Below are positions 20,029 to 29,648 of a stretch of DNA of 41,546 nt, one piece after another (the stretch's first letter is position 1; each line of letters opens with the position of its first letter). Made by a program: the position numbers and the translations under genes. The stretch covers positions 1 to 41,546 of the IMG/VR virus record IMGVR_UViG_3300048672_000399; one strand, written 5' to 3'. The stretch is from a virus. Below the pieces are notes generated by a model. That model did not search any database. It was given only the letters and a program-made list of their open reading frames with translations, and was not told where the DNA came from.

Positions 20029-22056
20029 ATGGCTGCTGCAACTCCGCTAATCATTCCTGAAAAGTCTCAGGAAGCATTAGTACAATTCCATCGTCAGTGT
20101 TATTCCATGTTGAACCAGCAGTGGAATGTGCGCGAACAGATGAGGCAGATTGATCTTGCATATATTCGTGAGACTGATTGGACAGTTCCGAATCAACGTG
20201 CAAAACTCGCGAATCGTTATGGAGACGCAACGAAATTCCAGAATGTCACAGTTCCAGTTGTGATGCCGCAAGTTGAGGCTGCTGTAACTTACCAAGCTTC
20301 TGTATTCCTAACAGGCTCACCAATCTTTGGTTGGGTAGCGCCGCCGGAGTCTGAATCTGCCGCCCTCCAATTCCAGGCGATTATTGAAGAAAACTCGATT
20401 CGCGGCGGTTGGAATCAGCAGCTCATGATGTTCTTCCGTGATTGTTTCAAATACAACATGGGAATCATTGAACCTTCTTGGGATCGAGTTGTCACAGCTG
20501 CAATCGAAACTGATATGGGATTCACTTCTGGCCAGGAAGGACGCCCGAAAGAAGTTGTTTGGTCAGGAAATACTCTCAAGCGTTGGGATCTCTACAACTC
20601 ATTCTGGGACTCTCGCTACAAGCCAACCGAGATCTATAAGAATGGTGAGTTTGCAGGATATACAGAACTTATGTCTCGGATTCATCTGAAGAAATTCATC
20701 AATGAACTCCCAGATAAGATGGTTGCCAATATCAAGGCAGCTTTTGAATCCGGTATGGGTTCTGCATCTATGGGCACAGGTGGTATCGAATCCTATTACA
20801 TTCCACAGATCAATCAAGATGCACTGATCCAGAAAGATCCGAAGCGCACCACAGATTGGAACTCTTGGGCAGGATTGCTTGACCGCCCGGCTGGAGAGAT
20901 TGGATATAAAAACATCTATGAGGTGACAACTCTCTACGCGCGAATCATTCCGCAAGATTTTCGTCTCCGAGTTCCAGGTGCAAACACTCCACAGGTCTGG
21001 AAGTTCATCATCGTAAATCATCAAGTCATGATTTATGCAGAGCGTTGCACAAATGCTCATGGATATCTCCCAGTTCTGTTCGGCCAACCTAATGAAGATG
21101 GCCTGGGATATCAGACCAAATCTCTTGCAGCTAATGCGAAACCTTTCCAGGAAATTGCATCTGCACTTGTGAATTCTGCAATGGCAGCGCGGCGGCGAGC
21201 AATCTCCGATCGAGGAATCTACAATCCTCTTCTGGTTGCAGAGCACCACATCAATTCGGATTCTCCTACTGCTAAGATTCCGATGCGTCCTGCAGGATAC
21301 AATAAGCATCCTAACGAAGCATACTTCCCAATTCCATATCGCGATGACCAATCTGCAGTTGCTTTCCAAGAGCTCCCTCAGATTCTTCAAATGGCGAATG
21401 GAGTAAATGGCCAGAATCAGGCGAAACAAGGACAGTTCGTCAAGGGTAATAAGACAATGCATGAGTTTGACTCTGTAATGTCTAATGCAAATGGTCGGGA
21501 TCAGACAACTGCAATGCTCTTTGAAGCGCAGGTGTTCACTCCATTGAAAGAGATTCTGAAAGTAAATACTCTGCAATATCAGGCAGGTATCTCGATATTC
21601 TCTCCAACTCAACAGAAAGTTGTGAAGGTTGATCCGGTTGAGCTTCGGAAATCTTTCTCAACATTCAAAATCTCAGATGGCCTTACTCCAACTGATAAGG
21701 TAATCTCAGCTGATGAATTTGCAGTTGCAATGCAAACAATTGCATCTTCTCCTCAGATCGGCGCGGCCTACAACATTGGTCCGATGTTCTCGTATCTGAT
21801 GAAGACTCGGAATGTAGACCTCGCATTCGCAGAGAAATCTCCCCAACAGCAGGCATATGAACAGGCAGTTTCTCAGTGGAGTCAAACTGTTCAAATGATT
21901 GCCAAACAAATGGGTGTAGAAGTTGATCCGAAGAAATTCCCCCAGCAACCTCTCCCTGCTCAGTTCGGTTATGTTCCTGGCGGCTCACCTGGTTCTCAAG
22001 GTCAACCTTCTAACTCTCCTGCAGTAAATCTTTCTCAGGCTGCTCAAAATGGCTGA
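20029..22056 (+). CDS. Portal protein
   Basis: The 675-residue product directly follows TerL and precedes the scaffold and capsid genes, the standard portal position. Its size and layout fit podovirus-type portals: an alpha/beta N-terminal half with WNVREQMRQIDLAYIRETDW and PQVEAAVTYQASVFLTG, a helical stem region, and a Pro/Gln/Ser-rich C-terminal tail. It forms the 12-subunit ring through which DNA enters and to which the short tail binds. No catalytic motif is expected. It overlaps the next gene by eight bases. Confidence 0.88.
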   Translation: MAAATPLIIPEKSQEALVQFHRQCYSMLNQQWNVREQMRQIDLAYIRETDWTVPNQRAKLANRYGDATKFQNVTVPVVMPQVEAAVTYQASVFLTGSPIFGWVAPPESESAALQFQAIIEENSIRGGWNQQLMMFFRDCFKYNMGIIEPSWDRVVTAAIETDMGFTSGQEGRPKEVVWSGNTLKRWDLYNSFWDSRYKPTEIYKNGEFAGYTELMSRIHLKKFINELPDKMVANIKAAFESGMGSASMGTGGIESYYIPQINQDALIQKDPKRTTDWNSWAGLLDRPAGEIGYKNIYEVTTLYARIIPQDFRLRVPGANTPQVWKFIIVNHQVMIYAERCTNAHGYLPVLFGQPNEDGLGYQTKSLAANAKPFQEIASALVNSAMAARRRAISDRGIYNPLLVAEHHINSDSPTAKIPMRPAGYNKHPNEAYFPIPYRDDQSAVAFQELPQILQMANGVNGQNQAKQGQFVKGNKTMHEFDSVMSNANGRDQTTAMLFEAQVFTPLKEILKVNTLQYQAGISIFSPTQQKVVKVDPVELRKSFSTFKISDGLTPTDKVISADEFAVAMQTIASSPQIGAAYNIGPMFSYLMKTRNVDLAFAEKSPQQQAYEQAVSQWSQTVQMIAKQMGVEVDPKKFPQQPLPAQFGYVPGGSPGSQGQPSNSPAVNLSQAAQNG

Positions 22057-22327
22057 ACTCCAAATCAATTCATTCTCCTCCTGGAAACTCACTGATAGGG
22101 AGACTCTTGAGGGCGCGATTCTAAATCCGTACCAAGAATTCCTGATCCAGAATGATCTTGCAGGAGTTGCAGAACAGATCATCTCGAATGTGTATGATCC
22201 GGAAAAACCATCAGAATTCTTGCAACAGGACGCTTACCTGAAAGGTCAGAAAGCTGTTCTAGAATTGTTGTTATCTCGTTCAGAGGAATCAAAGATAGCA
22301 GCACAACAAATTCAATCCTCTAACTAA
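22049..22327 (+). CDS. Hypothetical protein, 92 aa, after portal
   Basis: This small helical acidic protein (starting MAELQINSFSSWKL) overlaps the portal stop by eight bases and ends 18 bases before the scaffold gene. Small genes at this place are common in podoviruses and are usually unassigned. The protein shows the pattern NPYQEFLIQNDLAGVAEQI. It could be a minor head protein or assembly factor. Confidence 0.7.
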   Translation: MAELQINSFSSWKLTDRETLEGAILNPYQEFLIQNDLAGVAEQIISNVYDPEKPSEFLQQDAYLKGQKAVLELLLSRSEESKIAAQQIQSSN

Positions 22328-22345
22328 ACCCTAGGAAAACTCCTC

Positions 22346-23128
22346 ATGTCAGTCGGTCAAATCTTCTCGAATCTTTTCGGCGGTGCTCCCGCTCAACCTG
22401 CAAATCCTGGCCCACTTGGCCCAACTGGTGTAGCCAATCCTGGTCAACCACTTCCTGGAACTCAAGCAACTCCTGGAACTGACAACAATGGAATGGTTCC
22501 TGCACAGCAGCCTGGCCAGAATCCTGGAACTCCTGGCACCTCAGACGGAACCCCATTTGCCGACTTTAAGGACATCTGGCAAACTCCTAACACTCCCCAA
22601 GATCAGAACCAAGCGCTATTCGCAAATCTTGACCCAGCGAAAGTAATGGAATCTGCTCGTAAGGTTGATTTTGCAAAGAACATCACTGCCGCTCAGATTC
22701 AAGCAATCCAAGCTGGTGGCCCAGATGCAGTAAAAGCATTTGCAGAATCTATGAATCAAGTCGCACAGACTGTATATGCTCAATCAGCAATTGCCACTAC
22801 CAAAATTGTGGAACAGGCTTTGAGCAAGCAGACTGAACGATACGATGCACAACTCCCCACGATGGTCAAGAAGTATTCAACAAATGAATCTCTCCTGACT
22901 GAAAACCCCCTGCTTTCAAATCCTGCTATTCAACCTTTGGTCGGCGCTCTGCAAGAACAATTGATTCGCAAGAATCCTAACGCGACTTCTGCAGAGATTC
23001 AAAAGCAAGTTAGCGACTATTTTGCAGCAATGGGAACTGCGTTTGCTCCCAAAGCACCTGAAACTCCGCAAAGTCGTGCAGCTCAACGTGCAGCTAAATC
23101 TGAAGATTGGGATAGTTTCCTTTCGTAA
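22346..23128 (+). CDS. Scaffolding protein
   Basis: The 260-residue protein is placed between portal and capsid genes. It has a Pro/Gly/Gln-rich disordered N-terminal 90 residues, a helical middle (LFANLDPAKVMESARKVDFA) and a basic C-terminus (PQSRAAQRAAKSEDWDSFLS). This is typical of podovirus scaffolds, whose C-terminal helix-loop binds capsid protein during prohead assembly. No protease is encoded nearby, so the scaffold is probably released intact. AGGAAAA precedes the ATG. Confidence 0.8.
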   Translation: MSVGQIFSNLFGGAPAQPANPGPLGPTGVANPGQPLPGTQATPGTDNNGMVPAQQPGQNPGTPGTSDGTPFADFKDIWQTPNTPQDQNQALFANLDPAKVMESARKVDFAKNITAAQIQAIQAGGPDAVKAFAESMNQVAQTVYAQSAIATTKIVEQALSKQTERYDAQLPTMVKKYSTNESLLTENPLLSNPAIQPLVGALQEQLIRKNPNATSAEIQKQVSDYFAAMGTAFAPKAPETPQSRAAQRAAKSEDWDSFLS

Positions 23129-23148
23129 ACTCTTCATAGGAACTTATC

Positions 23149-23808
23149 ATGGGCATTCTTAAAGCTCTTGTTCTCGATGGTCAAATGGCTCGACAGTTGA
23201 ATGTTGGTGACATTCTTGCAGGTGGTGAAACTATTCCTGCAACGGTTGTCACTACTGCAATTACTGTCACTGGTGCGCAACTTGCACAGGGCAACATTCT
23301 TCGCAATCCGGCTGCTGGCGCAACTGATACTCTCGACTCTGCTGCTAATATCATTGCGGCTCTGACGAATGGCATTGGCAATGTTGGCATTCCTCCTGGC
23401 ACAACTTTCCGTGTTCGTTGGATCTGCACTACCGCTTTCGCAATTACTGTGCAAGCCACTGCAAACACTGGAGTAACCGTGAATCGTGGCTCGATCGCTG
23501 CTAGTTCGGCGAAAGAATTTCTGTGCACGATTGTGAATGGTACTCCTGCTCAAACTTTTGCAGGTCTGACTACCAATGCGAGCGCTGTGGTTACTGGCTT
23601 CACGCAAGCTCAGTTGTCACTGCTTTCGGTTGGTATGATCGTTACCAATGCAGTTGCTGGTTTGCAAGGCACTACGATCATTGCAATCAATCAGGCCGCC
23701 GGTTCCATTACCTTCTCTGGTAATGCGAATGCAACCAATACCACTCCTGTTTCGATCTCGTTCTCGCCAGTTGTCCAGTTGGACGGCTTGCAACAGGGCG
23801 GCATCTAA
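23149..23808 (+). CDS. Putative capsid decoration / head-fibre protein
   Basis: The 219-residue product is rich in Thr, Ala, Asn and Ile with a strongly beta-sheet pattern (AITVTGAQLAQGNIL; FAITVQATANTGVTVN). It starts MGILKALVLDGQMARQLNVG, like phage head-fibre or decoration proteins. It lies between scaffold and major capsid genes. Codons resemble those of the capsid gene, suggesting high expression. It probably binds the outside of the capsid; direct evidence is lacking. Confidence 0.6.
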   Translation: MGILKALVLDGQMARQLNVGDILAGGETIPATVVTTAITVTGAQLAQGNILRNPAAGATDTLDSAANIIAALTNGIGNVGIPPGTTFRVRWICTTAFAITVQATANTGVTVNRGSIAASSAKEFLCTIVNGTPAQTFAGLTTNASAVVTGFTQAQLSLLSVGMIVTNAVAGLQGTTIIAINQAAGSITFSGNANATNTTPVSISFSPVVQLDGLQQGGI

Positions 23809-23848
23809 ATTCAGGCCCACAAAGATCTCAACTTTTTAAGGAACTAAA

Positions 23849-25069
23849 ATGTCCGCTGGTATTTTCAATAGTGCCCTTCTTACCCAAGATCTGGCAAAGA
23901 AGTCGTTTGCAGGAATGCTCACGCGACTCATGCCCAATGGTACTGCACCATTGTTTGGTATGACCGCAATGATTCCTAGTGATACTGCTGTGCAATTCGA
24001 GCATGGTTTCTTCACTAAGACAATGCTGTTTCCGCAGTTGACTGTTTCTGCCGCTGGTCAAGCACTTGGCGACACCACTTTCACTGTGACTTCCACGAAT
24101 AACATCCTTCCTGGTATGTTGTTCCGTGTTGATAGCACTGGTGAAAATGTGTTGGTTAACACTGTGGTTTCGTCTACTCAGATCACTGTGGTTCGTGCAG
24201 TTGGTTCGGTTGCTGCTGCTGCAATTGGCGCTTCTATCAATCTTTACCAAGTTGGCAATGCATTCGAAGAATCGTCGATTCGTCCGCAATCTCTGATCAT
24301 CAATCCGGTTCGCATTACGAACTATACCCAGATCTTCCGCAACACGTGGGCGATTTCGGATTCGGTTCGTGCAACCATGATGATTGCTGGCGAAACCAAT
24401 GTGGCAGAAAGCCGTCAAGATTGCGCAGGTTTCCACGCTGCCGATATTGAGAAGGGTCTGTTCTTTGGCCAGAAGTCGCAAGGTAACCGTAATGGTCAAC
24501 CTTTCCGCACGATGGATGGTTTGATTTCGATCGTGGGCAATCTGGCCTACTATCCTTCGTATTACGCTGCTGTGAATGTGAATACCGCTGGCGGTACCAC
24601 CAACTACACGCAGTTGGAAGGTTTCCTGGATCCAGTGTTCAACCAAGCAACTGATCCGAAGGTTGCAAACGAACGTGTTCTGTTCGTTGGCGGTGCTGCC
24701 AAACGAGTGATCAATAACATTGGTCGCCTGAATGGTACGTACTACATTGTTGATGGTCAGACTTCTTATGGTCTGCAATTTAGTACCTTCAAGACTGCTC
24801 GTGGTACTTTCCGAATGATTGAACATCCGCTGTTCAACTCGAATAGTTCGTGGAGCAAGATGGCAGTTGCTGTTGATCTGTCTAGTTTCCGTCTGGCTTA
24901 TCTGGGTGATCGCAAGACTCAGAATAAGGAATTCAACCAAGACGAGGATGCGAATGATAACGGTATCGACGCAGTTGGTGGCACGCTCACTACTGAATTG
25001 ACTACTGTGATCAAGAATCCTCCTGCAAATGCAGTGGTGTATAACCTGACTGCAGCTGCTGTTGGTTAA
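23849..25069 (+). CDS. Major capsid protein, SU10/DUF5309-like HK97 fold
   Basis: The order scaffold - decoration - this gene, plus 406 residues and codons typical of very high expression, point to the major capsid protein. Segments such as PVRITNYTQIFRNTWAISDS, AGFHAADIEKGLFFG and the inserted beta domain (residues about 65-140) resemble the SU10-type (DUF5309) capsid family. It forms the icosahedral shell around the scaffold. AAGGA precedes the ATG. A 79-base gap with short inverted repeats follows. Confidence 0.88.
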   Translation: MSAGIFNSALLTQDLAKKSFAGMLTRLMPNGTAPLFGMTAMIPSDTAVQFEHGFFTKTMLFPQLTVSAAGQALGDTTFTVTSTNNILPGMLFRVDSTGENVLVNTVVSSTQITVVRAVGSVAAAAIGASINLYQVGNAFEESSIRPQSLIINPVRITNYTQIFRNTWAISDSVRATMMIAGETNVAESRQDCAGFHAADIEKGLFFGQKSQGNRNGQPFRTMDGLISIVGNLAYYPSYYAAVNVNTAGGTTNYTQLEGFLDPVFNQATDPKVANERVLFVGGAAKRVINNIGRLNGTYYIVDGQTSYGLQFSTFKTARGTFRMIEHPLFNSNSSWSKMAVAVDLSSFRLAYLGDRKTQNKEFNQDEDANDNGIDAVGGTLTTELTTVIKNPPANAVVYNLTAAAVG

Positions 25070-25071
25070 TT

Positions 25072-25126
25072 AACCCTCCTAGGGTGAACCAGTTTCTGGT
25101 AGCTTCTGGTCAAAAAGTTACCACCC
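25072..25126 (+). repeat. Short hairpins after the capsid gene
   Basis: ACCCT-CCT-AGGGT and GGTAGC.. with ..GTTACC form small stems in the 79-base gap after the major capsid gene. No T-run follows, so they may protect the capsid mRNA 3' end or partly attenuate read-through. Confidence 0.3.
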
Positions 25127-25148
25127 TTCAATCCTAGGAATCCAAACT

Positions 25149-25550
25149 ATGTCCCAACTCAATGTCTATAAGTGCACGATGCCTTCCTGCAATGTTGTAA
25201 TGCCGGATGGTCGTGTAATCATTTTCGTCTCTGGCACTTATCGTACTGATAAACCTGCAGAGATTGACTATCTGGAAAAGGAAATCGCAGCTGGTCATCC
25301 ACATTTGTTCATTGATCAGAATGAAGCTACCGTTGATTCTGAGATGGTAGATCCGATGAATGCTTTGCGCGCGAAGATCATTGCAGAATACTTGGAATCT
25401 GAGAAGACCGCTTCTGGAGACCCGGAACGTGATATGGGTAAGACAGAGCAAACTCCTGTGAAGCCTGCAAGTACTCAAGATGTTGCTCCTGCAATGGCCG
25501 GTGGATCTGGCGAACAACTTGCTCGTCTGGTTTCTTTGAAGACTAAGTAA
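25149..25550 (+). CDS. Hypothetical head-region protein, 133 aa
   Basis: The N-terminus (MSQLNVYKCTMPSCNVVMPD, with C9 and C14) leads into a short beta domain (GRVIIFVSGTYRTD) and an acidic, then Pro/Ala-rich tail. Proteins with this opening occur beside capsid genes in other short-tailed phages and are unassigned. It lies between the capsid and connector-type genes, so a head completion or decoration role is plausible. Confidence 0.65.
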   Translation: MSQLNVYKCTMPSCNVVMPDGRVIIFVSGTYRTDKPAEIDYLEKEIAAGHPHLFIDQNEATVDSEMVDPMNALRAKIIAEYLESEKTASGDPERDMGKTEQTPVKPASTQDVAPAMAGGSGEQLARLVSLKTK

Positions 25551-25572
25551 TCTCTGCTAACTCTGGATCATC

Positions 25573-26163
25573 ATGAACTTTGCCGAACTTGTAAATGAAG
25601 TATACACGCTAACTGGTCGTCCGGATCGGGTTGCTGAAACAAGTTCGGCAATTAAATCCGCCACTCTCAAGCTCCACCAATCTGACTACTATTACCAGGA
25701 TATTTTTGAAACTGGTATTGCATTCAACTCTGCTGATTATGTGCAACAGTTAGATTACCGAGCTCTTCTTCCTCGTTTCTCTGCGATCAAATATCTTCGT
25801 AAGTACGACAACACATCTGGGACTCCAATGGGGTTCCTTTCTCTTATCACCCCTGAACAAGTCCTTGATGACTATAAGATTCAGAAGGTTGATGTATTCT
25901 ACGCTGCAGGTGCATATCTGCAAATCAACTCCTCCACCAAAGAAAAGTACTATCTGATGGGTTGCTATCTCAATCCTGATATTACTGAGTCTGGTTATGA
26001 TTCTTGGATCGCCCAAGATCACCCATTCGCGATTGTTTTCGATGCAGCGGCCACGGTGTTCAAAGCAATCGGTAAAGATGAAGAAGCTGCTGCATATCGT
26101 ACTCTTGTGAATGAGCAGATTGCTATTCTCAAAGCTGGCAACATTGTTGCAAATGGTTTCTAA
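25573..26163 (+). CDS. Head-tail connector (adaptor) protein
   Basis: The helical start MNFAELVNEVYTLTGRPDRV followed by AIKSATLKLHQSDYYYQDIF is typical of podovirus adaptor proteins that form the ring below the portal. The 196-residue size and the place after the capsid genes fit. A beta-strand middle region and a helical end (DAAATVFKAIGKDEEAAAYR) complete the expected plan. It would join the portal to the tail nozzle at 28125. Confidence 0.72.
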   Translation: MNFAELVNEVYTLTGRPDRVAETSSAIKSATLKLHQSDYYYQDIFETGIAFNSADYVQQLDYRALLPRFSAIKYLRKYDNTSGTPMGFLSLITPEQVLDDYKIQKVDVFYAAGAYLQINSSTKEKYYLMGCYLNPDITESGYDSWIAQDHPFAIVFDAAATVFKAIGKDEEAAAYRTLVNEQIAILKAGNIVANGF

Positions 26164-26191
26164 CACACCAACTCTTCTCAAGGTGTAATCT

Positions 26192-26587
26192 ATGACATCT
26201 CTTTTCGGCACTTCTCAGAGTGTGAATGTAAATGTGAATGGAACTCTAGTTCCTCAATCATTTATTGGAACCTCTGGACAAACTCTTTTCACTCTCACTG
26301 CTTTCACATATACACCAGGAACGAATAGTCTCCTGGTTTTTATTAATGGGCAGAGACAGGTTGTTGGGAGGGATTTTTCTGAAACTTCTTCCTCCTCTTT
26401 CACTCTGGCTGAAGGTGTAGTTGCCGGAGATTATATTGATGTAATTGGATTTCCTAAGATTGATCTCACTGCGGTTTCTCAAGGATCTATAGATTGGTCA
26501 GCACTCCCGACCGTAAATCCGGGTGTAGGTACAAAGAAACTTTGGGCAGATCCTACAGACTCATATCGTGTGAAATTTGCTTTCTAA
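26192..26587 (+). CDS. Tail-fibre adaptor-like structural protein
   Basis: This 131-residue beta-rich protein has the pattern SGQTLFTLTAFTYTPGTNSL, then VFINGQRQ and DFSETSSSSFTLAEGV. It is a common phage fibre-attachment module that links spikes or fibres to the tail. It is immediately upstream of the beta-helix tailspike gene and probably anchors it. It ends at 26587, 16 bases before the tailspike ATG. Confidence 0.65.
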   Translation: MTSLFGTSQSVNVNVNGTLVPQSFIGTSGQTLFTLTAFTYTPGTNSLLVFINGQRQVVGRDFSETSSSSFTLAEGVVAGDYIDVIGFPKIDLTAVSQGSIDWSALPTVNPGVGTKKLWADPTDSYRVKFAF

Positions 26588-26603
26588 GTAGGAATCAACA
26601 ATC

Positions 26604-28115
26604 ATGACTACCCGCGATAAAGGTATTACCTCATCAATCACCCCAATTGCTCTCAATGTGCGAGATTACCCGTATCTTGCAAAAGCGGATGGAGTAACTG
26701 ATGCAACATCTGCAATTCAAGCAGCACTCACTGCGGCGGGTGTGCAAGTACAGAATACTATAAATGGTTACGGTACACTTGTAACTGCTAAAGTATTCGT
26801 CCCCTCAGGAGTATATCTAATCTCCTCAACTCTTACAGTTCCAGAGGGTGTAACTTTAGAAGGTGCTTCTCGCGGTTCTTCTGTACTAAAATACTCTGGA
26901 ACAGCAAATGCAGTTCAGGGCGGCGATCTCACCACCATAAATACAACTGCCTACAAATCAAATATTGTAATCAAAGATCTTTGTATCTACCCAACTACTT
27001 CTAATGTTGGGTCAATTGGCGTGAAGATGATTAATTGCATCCGTAATTGCGGTGTGATTAATTGTATGATCTATGGGTTCGGAATCAACATCTCACTCTC
27101 CAATAATGCAAGTTGGGCTGTTGCTATTGAAGGAAATTATCTCCATAATGCACTACTGAATAATATCAACGCTCAAGCCTGTAATACTCTTCGCATTGTT
27201 TGGAATCGTTGTGAGACTGCAGGACAGGATAACATTGTAATTGATGGCGGGACTAATTCAAACCAGCCATTAGATATCCTAATTCATCAATGTATCATTC
27301 AGGGTGCTCAATTTCATGGAGTGAAACTTGTTGATTGTTTCCAAGTTACCATCACTGACTGCGACATGGAAGGAAATAATCTTGCAGTTGGTGGAGCATA
27401 CTCTGATGTATATGTTGTTCAAGGTGCTCAAGCTCGCACATGTCAGCAACTGAAAATTGAAGGCGGGTTCTATTCTGCTGGAACTTCTCCAAATGTAACT
27501 CATCGAGTTGCTCAGATTAATAACACACAAGTTGCAATAATTCGAGGAATTCTTACTTCAGGCGGGACTAATAACTACGATCGAGGAATTTTACTTGCAT
27601 CAACAGTTGCTCTTGCTTGGATTGATTCTTGTATTCTTGGCGGTTGTACTAATCCTGTGGATTTCACTCTCAATGCTACTAAACTCTTTTGGAGAAATGA
27701 GTCTGGCGATATTGTAATCGGAGATTCAAAGATGGCGGCCGCTCTCCTGGATGTTCAACAGTCTCGTGCTAATGCAAATCTTGTAAACTTATATAACACC
27801 AGTAACACTGCAGGCTCTGTAACTGCACAGATCCGTGGCGGTACTACCGATGACACAACTTATCTTGTGTATGGATTAGATTCTACTGGCGCTAATGTAG
27901 CTCGTCTTACCTCTGCAGGAAAGCTGATAGCAAAGAAGATTATGCCAGGGACAGATGCTGGAGCATTGCAAACAGCGAATGGTATCTATATGGGCACCGG
28001 TGTTCCTAATAATGCTAACGGCGCTAACGGAGATTTCTACATCCGTACAGATGGTACTGCTGGTTCGATGTTATATCAACGTCGTGCTGGTGCTTGGGTA
28101 GCTTCTACTGCTTAA
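26604..28115 (+). CDS. Beta-helix tailspike, putative glycan depolymerase
   Basis: The motif ADGVTDATSAIQAALTAAG near residues 28-46 and the following KVFVPSGVYLISSTLTVPEG are hallmarks of the pectate-lyase-3 right-handed beta-helix. Repeated NN/ND turns (NIVIKDLCIYP, GVINCMIYGFGINI) continue for about 300 residues. A C-terminal domain (ANGANGDFYIRTDGT) resembles trimerisation or binding modules. It likely binds and cleaves host surface polysaccharide. Catalytic residues cannot be assigned by eye. Its place between connector and nozzle genes is unusual for a spike. Confidence 0.82.
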   Translation: MTTRDKGITSSITPIALNVRDYPYLAKADGVTDATSAIQAALTAAGVQVQNTINGYGTLVTAKVFVPSGVYLISSTLTVPEGVTLEGASRGSSVLKYSGTANAVQGGDLTTINTTAYKSNIVIKDLCIYPTTSNVGSIGVKMINCIRNCGVINCMIYGFGINISLSNNASWAVAIEGNYLHNALLNNINAQACNTLRIVWNRCETAGQDNIVIDGGTNSNQPLDILIHQCIIQGAQFHGVKLVDCFQVTITDCDMEGNNLAVGGAYSDVYVVQGAQARTCQQLKIEGGFYSAGTSPNVTHRVAQINNTQVAIIRGILTSGGTNNYDRGILLASTVALAWIDSCILGGCTNPVDFTLNATKLFWRNESGDIVIGDSKMAAALLDVQQSRANANLVNLYNTSNTAGSVTAQIRGGTTDDTTYLVYGLDSTGANVARLTSAGKLIAKKIMPGTDAGALQTANGIYMGTGVPNNANGANGDFYIRTDGTAGSMLYQRRAGAWVASTA

Positions 28116-28124
28116 GGAAAAGAA

Positions 28125-29639
28125 ATGGCACAAGTAAGTTATAGAGCTAATCTATCTGCACGAAACTTTCCATTCCTAGCTCAGAACTGGGGTAGGAGTA
28201 TTATTGTTCCTCAGTATGATAATACATTCTCACGGCAGTTGACTTCTCAAGAAGATGTGGATAAGGATGTAGGCATTCCACAGATATTCTATTGCCATAA
28301 TGTGATGCCGCACCAACAGGGTTTTCAATCTGTTGGATATACTCAGGTGCAGGATGGGTATTCAAGTAATACTTCAGCAGACTTAATATTTCTTGTGCGA
28401 GATGGGACTGGTAATTCTATCTATCTAGTTGTAGATATTACAGGTAAGATATATAGGCAAACTGGCGGGGTATGGATTTATATCACCACTCTTGCAAATA
28501 CTTCCATCACTTATGCTTATATCTCAGGAGTTACATACATCTATGTAGCTAATGTAGGATGTTATAAGTATGACTTCTCTTCTAATACTTTAGTTCCTGT
28601 AACTCTTACTGGCACAGATCCTACTAAAATCCTTGGTATCACATACTCTGCGGGGTATATGATTGCTTGGACTTCCAGCACAGTTGCTTGGTCATCCACA
28701 ATTGATCCGACTGATTTTGTTCCATCTCTCACAACCGGTGCTGGTGGCGGATCTCCAGAAGGTGCAAGAGGTGCAATCAATCTCTGTTTTACACACACTC
28801 TAGGGTTCATTGTATATACATCCAATAATGCAGTCTCGGCGCTGTTCTCTGGAAACACTCGTTATCCATTTAACTTTCGTGAGATTGTAGCATCAGGAGG
28901 ATTGAATTCTGGCTCACAGATTGCATACGATGCGAATTCTGGAAACCATTACGCATACACAACTTCGGGTATGCAACTCATCTCTACCACTCAAACGCAA
29001 ACTATTTTACCTGAACTTACTGATTTTGTTGCAGGAAAGTTATTTGAAGACTATGATGAAATAACAGATACCTTTACATCTCAAACTCTCACCTCCACAA
29101 TGGTGAAGCAGGTACAGATGATAGCAGATAGATATTTGATTATCAGTTACGGAATCTCTTCTCTTACTCATGCAGTTGTGTATGACCTGACAGATAAGCG
29201 CTGGGGGAAGTTAAAGATTCCTCATGTGCAATGTTTCGAGTATCAGATTCCTGTATCAGGAGTTACTGAGATTCCGCGCCAGTCTATTGCATTCCTTCAA
29301 GCAGACGGTTCTATTCAGATAGTAGATTTCTCTGTCACATCCTCTACTTCCTCAGGAGTTATCGCTCTTGGGAAGTATCAGTTTGTGCGCCAGAGAGTTC
29401 TTCAACTCGATGAAATAAACCTTGAGAATGTACAGGCAGGCGCAACATTTGATTGCTATGATATGGTTGCGCTAGATGGGAAGAACACATCCAAGGTAGT
29501 TCCAACTCTTCTCGAATCTTCTGGACTGTTCAGGAAATATGGTCTTCGCGCGACTGGTATAAATCACTCAATCATTCTGAAAGGTTCATTCTCTCTAGTC
29601 TCTCTTGTGCTCTCATTCAATATCCATGGAAAGCGATAG
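28125..29639 (+). CDS. Tail nozzle / tail tubular B-like protein
   Basis: The 504-residue, beta-rich protein has repeats of SAGYMIAWTSSTVAWSSTID and VYDLTDKRWGKLKIPH type, typical of beta-propeller nozzle proteins (P22 gp10 / T7 gp12 role). It follows connector-type genes and would extend the short tail and plug the DNA channel. No enzyme motif. Assignment rests on order, size and repeat character. Confidence 0.7.
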   Translation: MAQVSYRANLSARNFPFLAQNWGRSIIVPQYDNTFSRQLTSQEDVDKDVGIPQIFYCHNVMPHQQGFQSVGYTQVQDGYSSNTSADLIFLVRDGTGNSIYLVVDITGKIYRQTGGVWIYITTLANTSITYAYISGVTYIYVANVGCYKYDFSSNTLVPVTLTGTDPTKILGITYSAGYMIAWTSSTVAWSSTIDPTDFVPSLTTGAGGGSPEGARGAINLCFTHTLGFIVYTSNNAVSALFSGNTRYPFNFREIVASGGLNSGSQIAYDANSGNHYAYTTSGMQLISTTQTQTILPELTDFVAGKLFEDYDEITDTFTSQTLTSTMVKQVQMIADRYLIISYGISSLTHAVVYDLTDKRWGKLKIPHVQCFEYQIPVSGVTEIPRQSIAFLQADGSIQIVDFSVTSSTSSGVIALGKYQFVRQRVLQLDEINLENVQAGATFDCYDMVALDGKNTSKVVPTLLESSGLFRKYGLRATGINHSIILKGSFSLVSLVLSFNIHGKR

Positions 29640-29648
29640 GTGATATGA

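Noticed and set aside
20599-21612. 337-codon minus-strand open frame inside portal
   Set aside because: Cys/Arg/Ile-rich shadow of the portal gene with no ribosome site.
23828-24940. 370-codon minus-strand open frame inside capsid gene
   Set aside because: Ser/Asn/Thr/His-rich shadow of a strongly codon-biased capsid gene.
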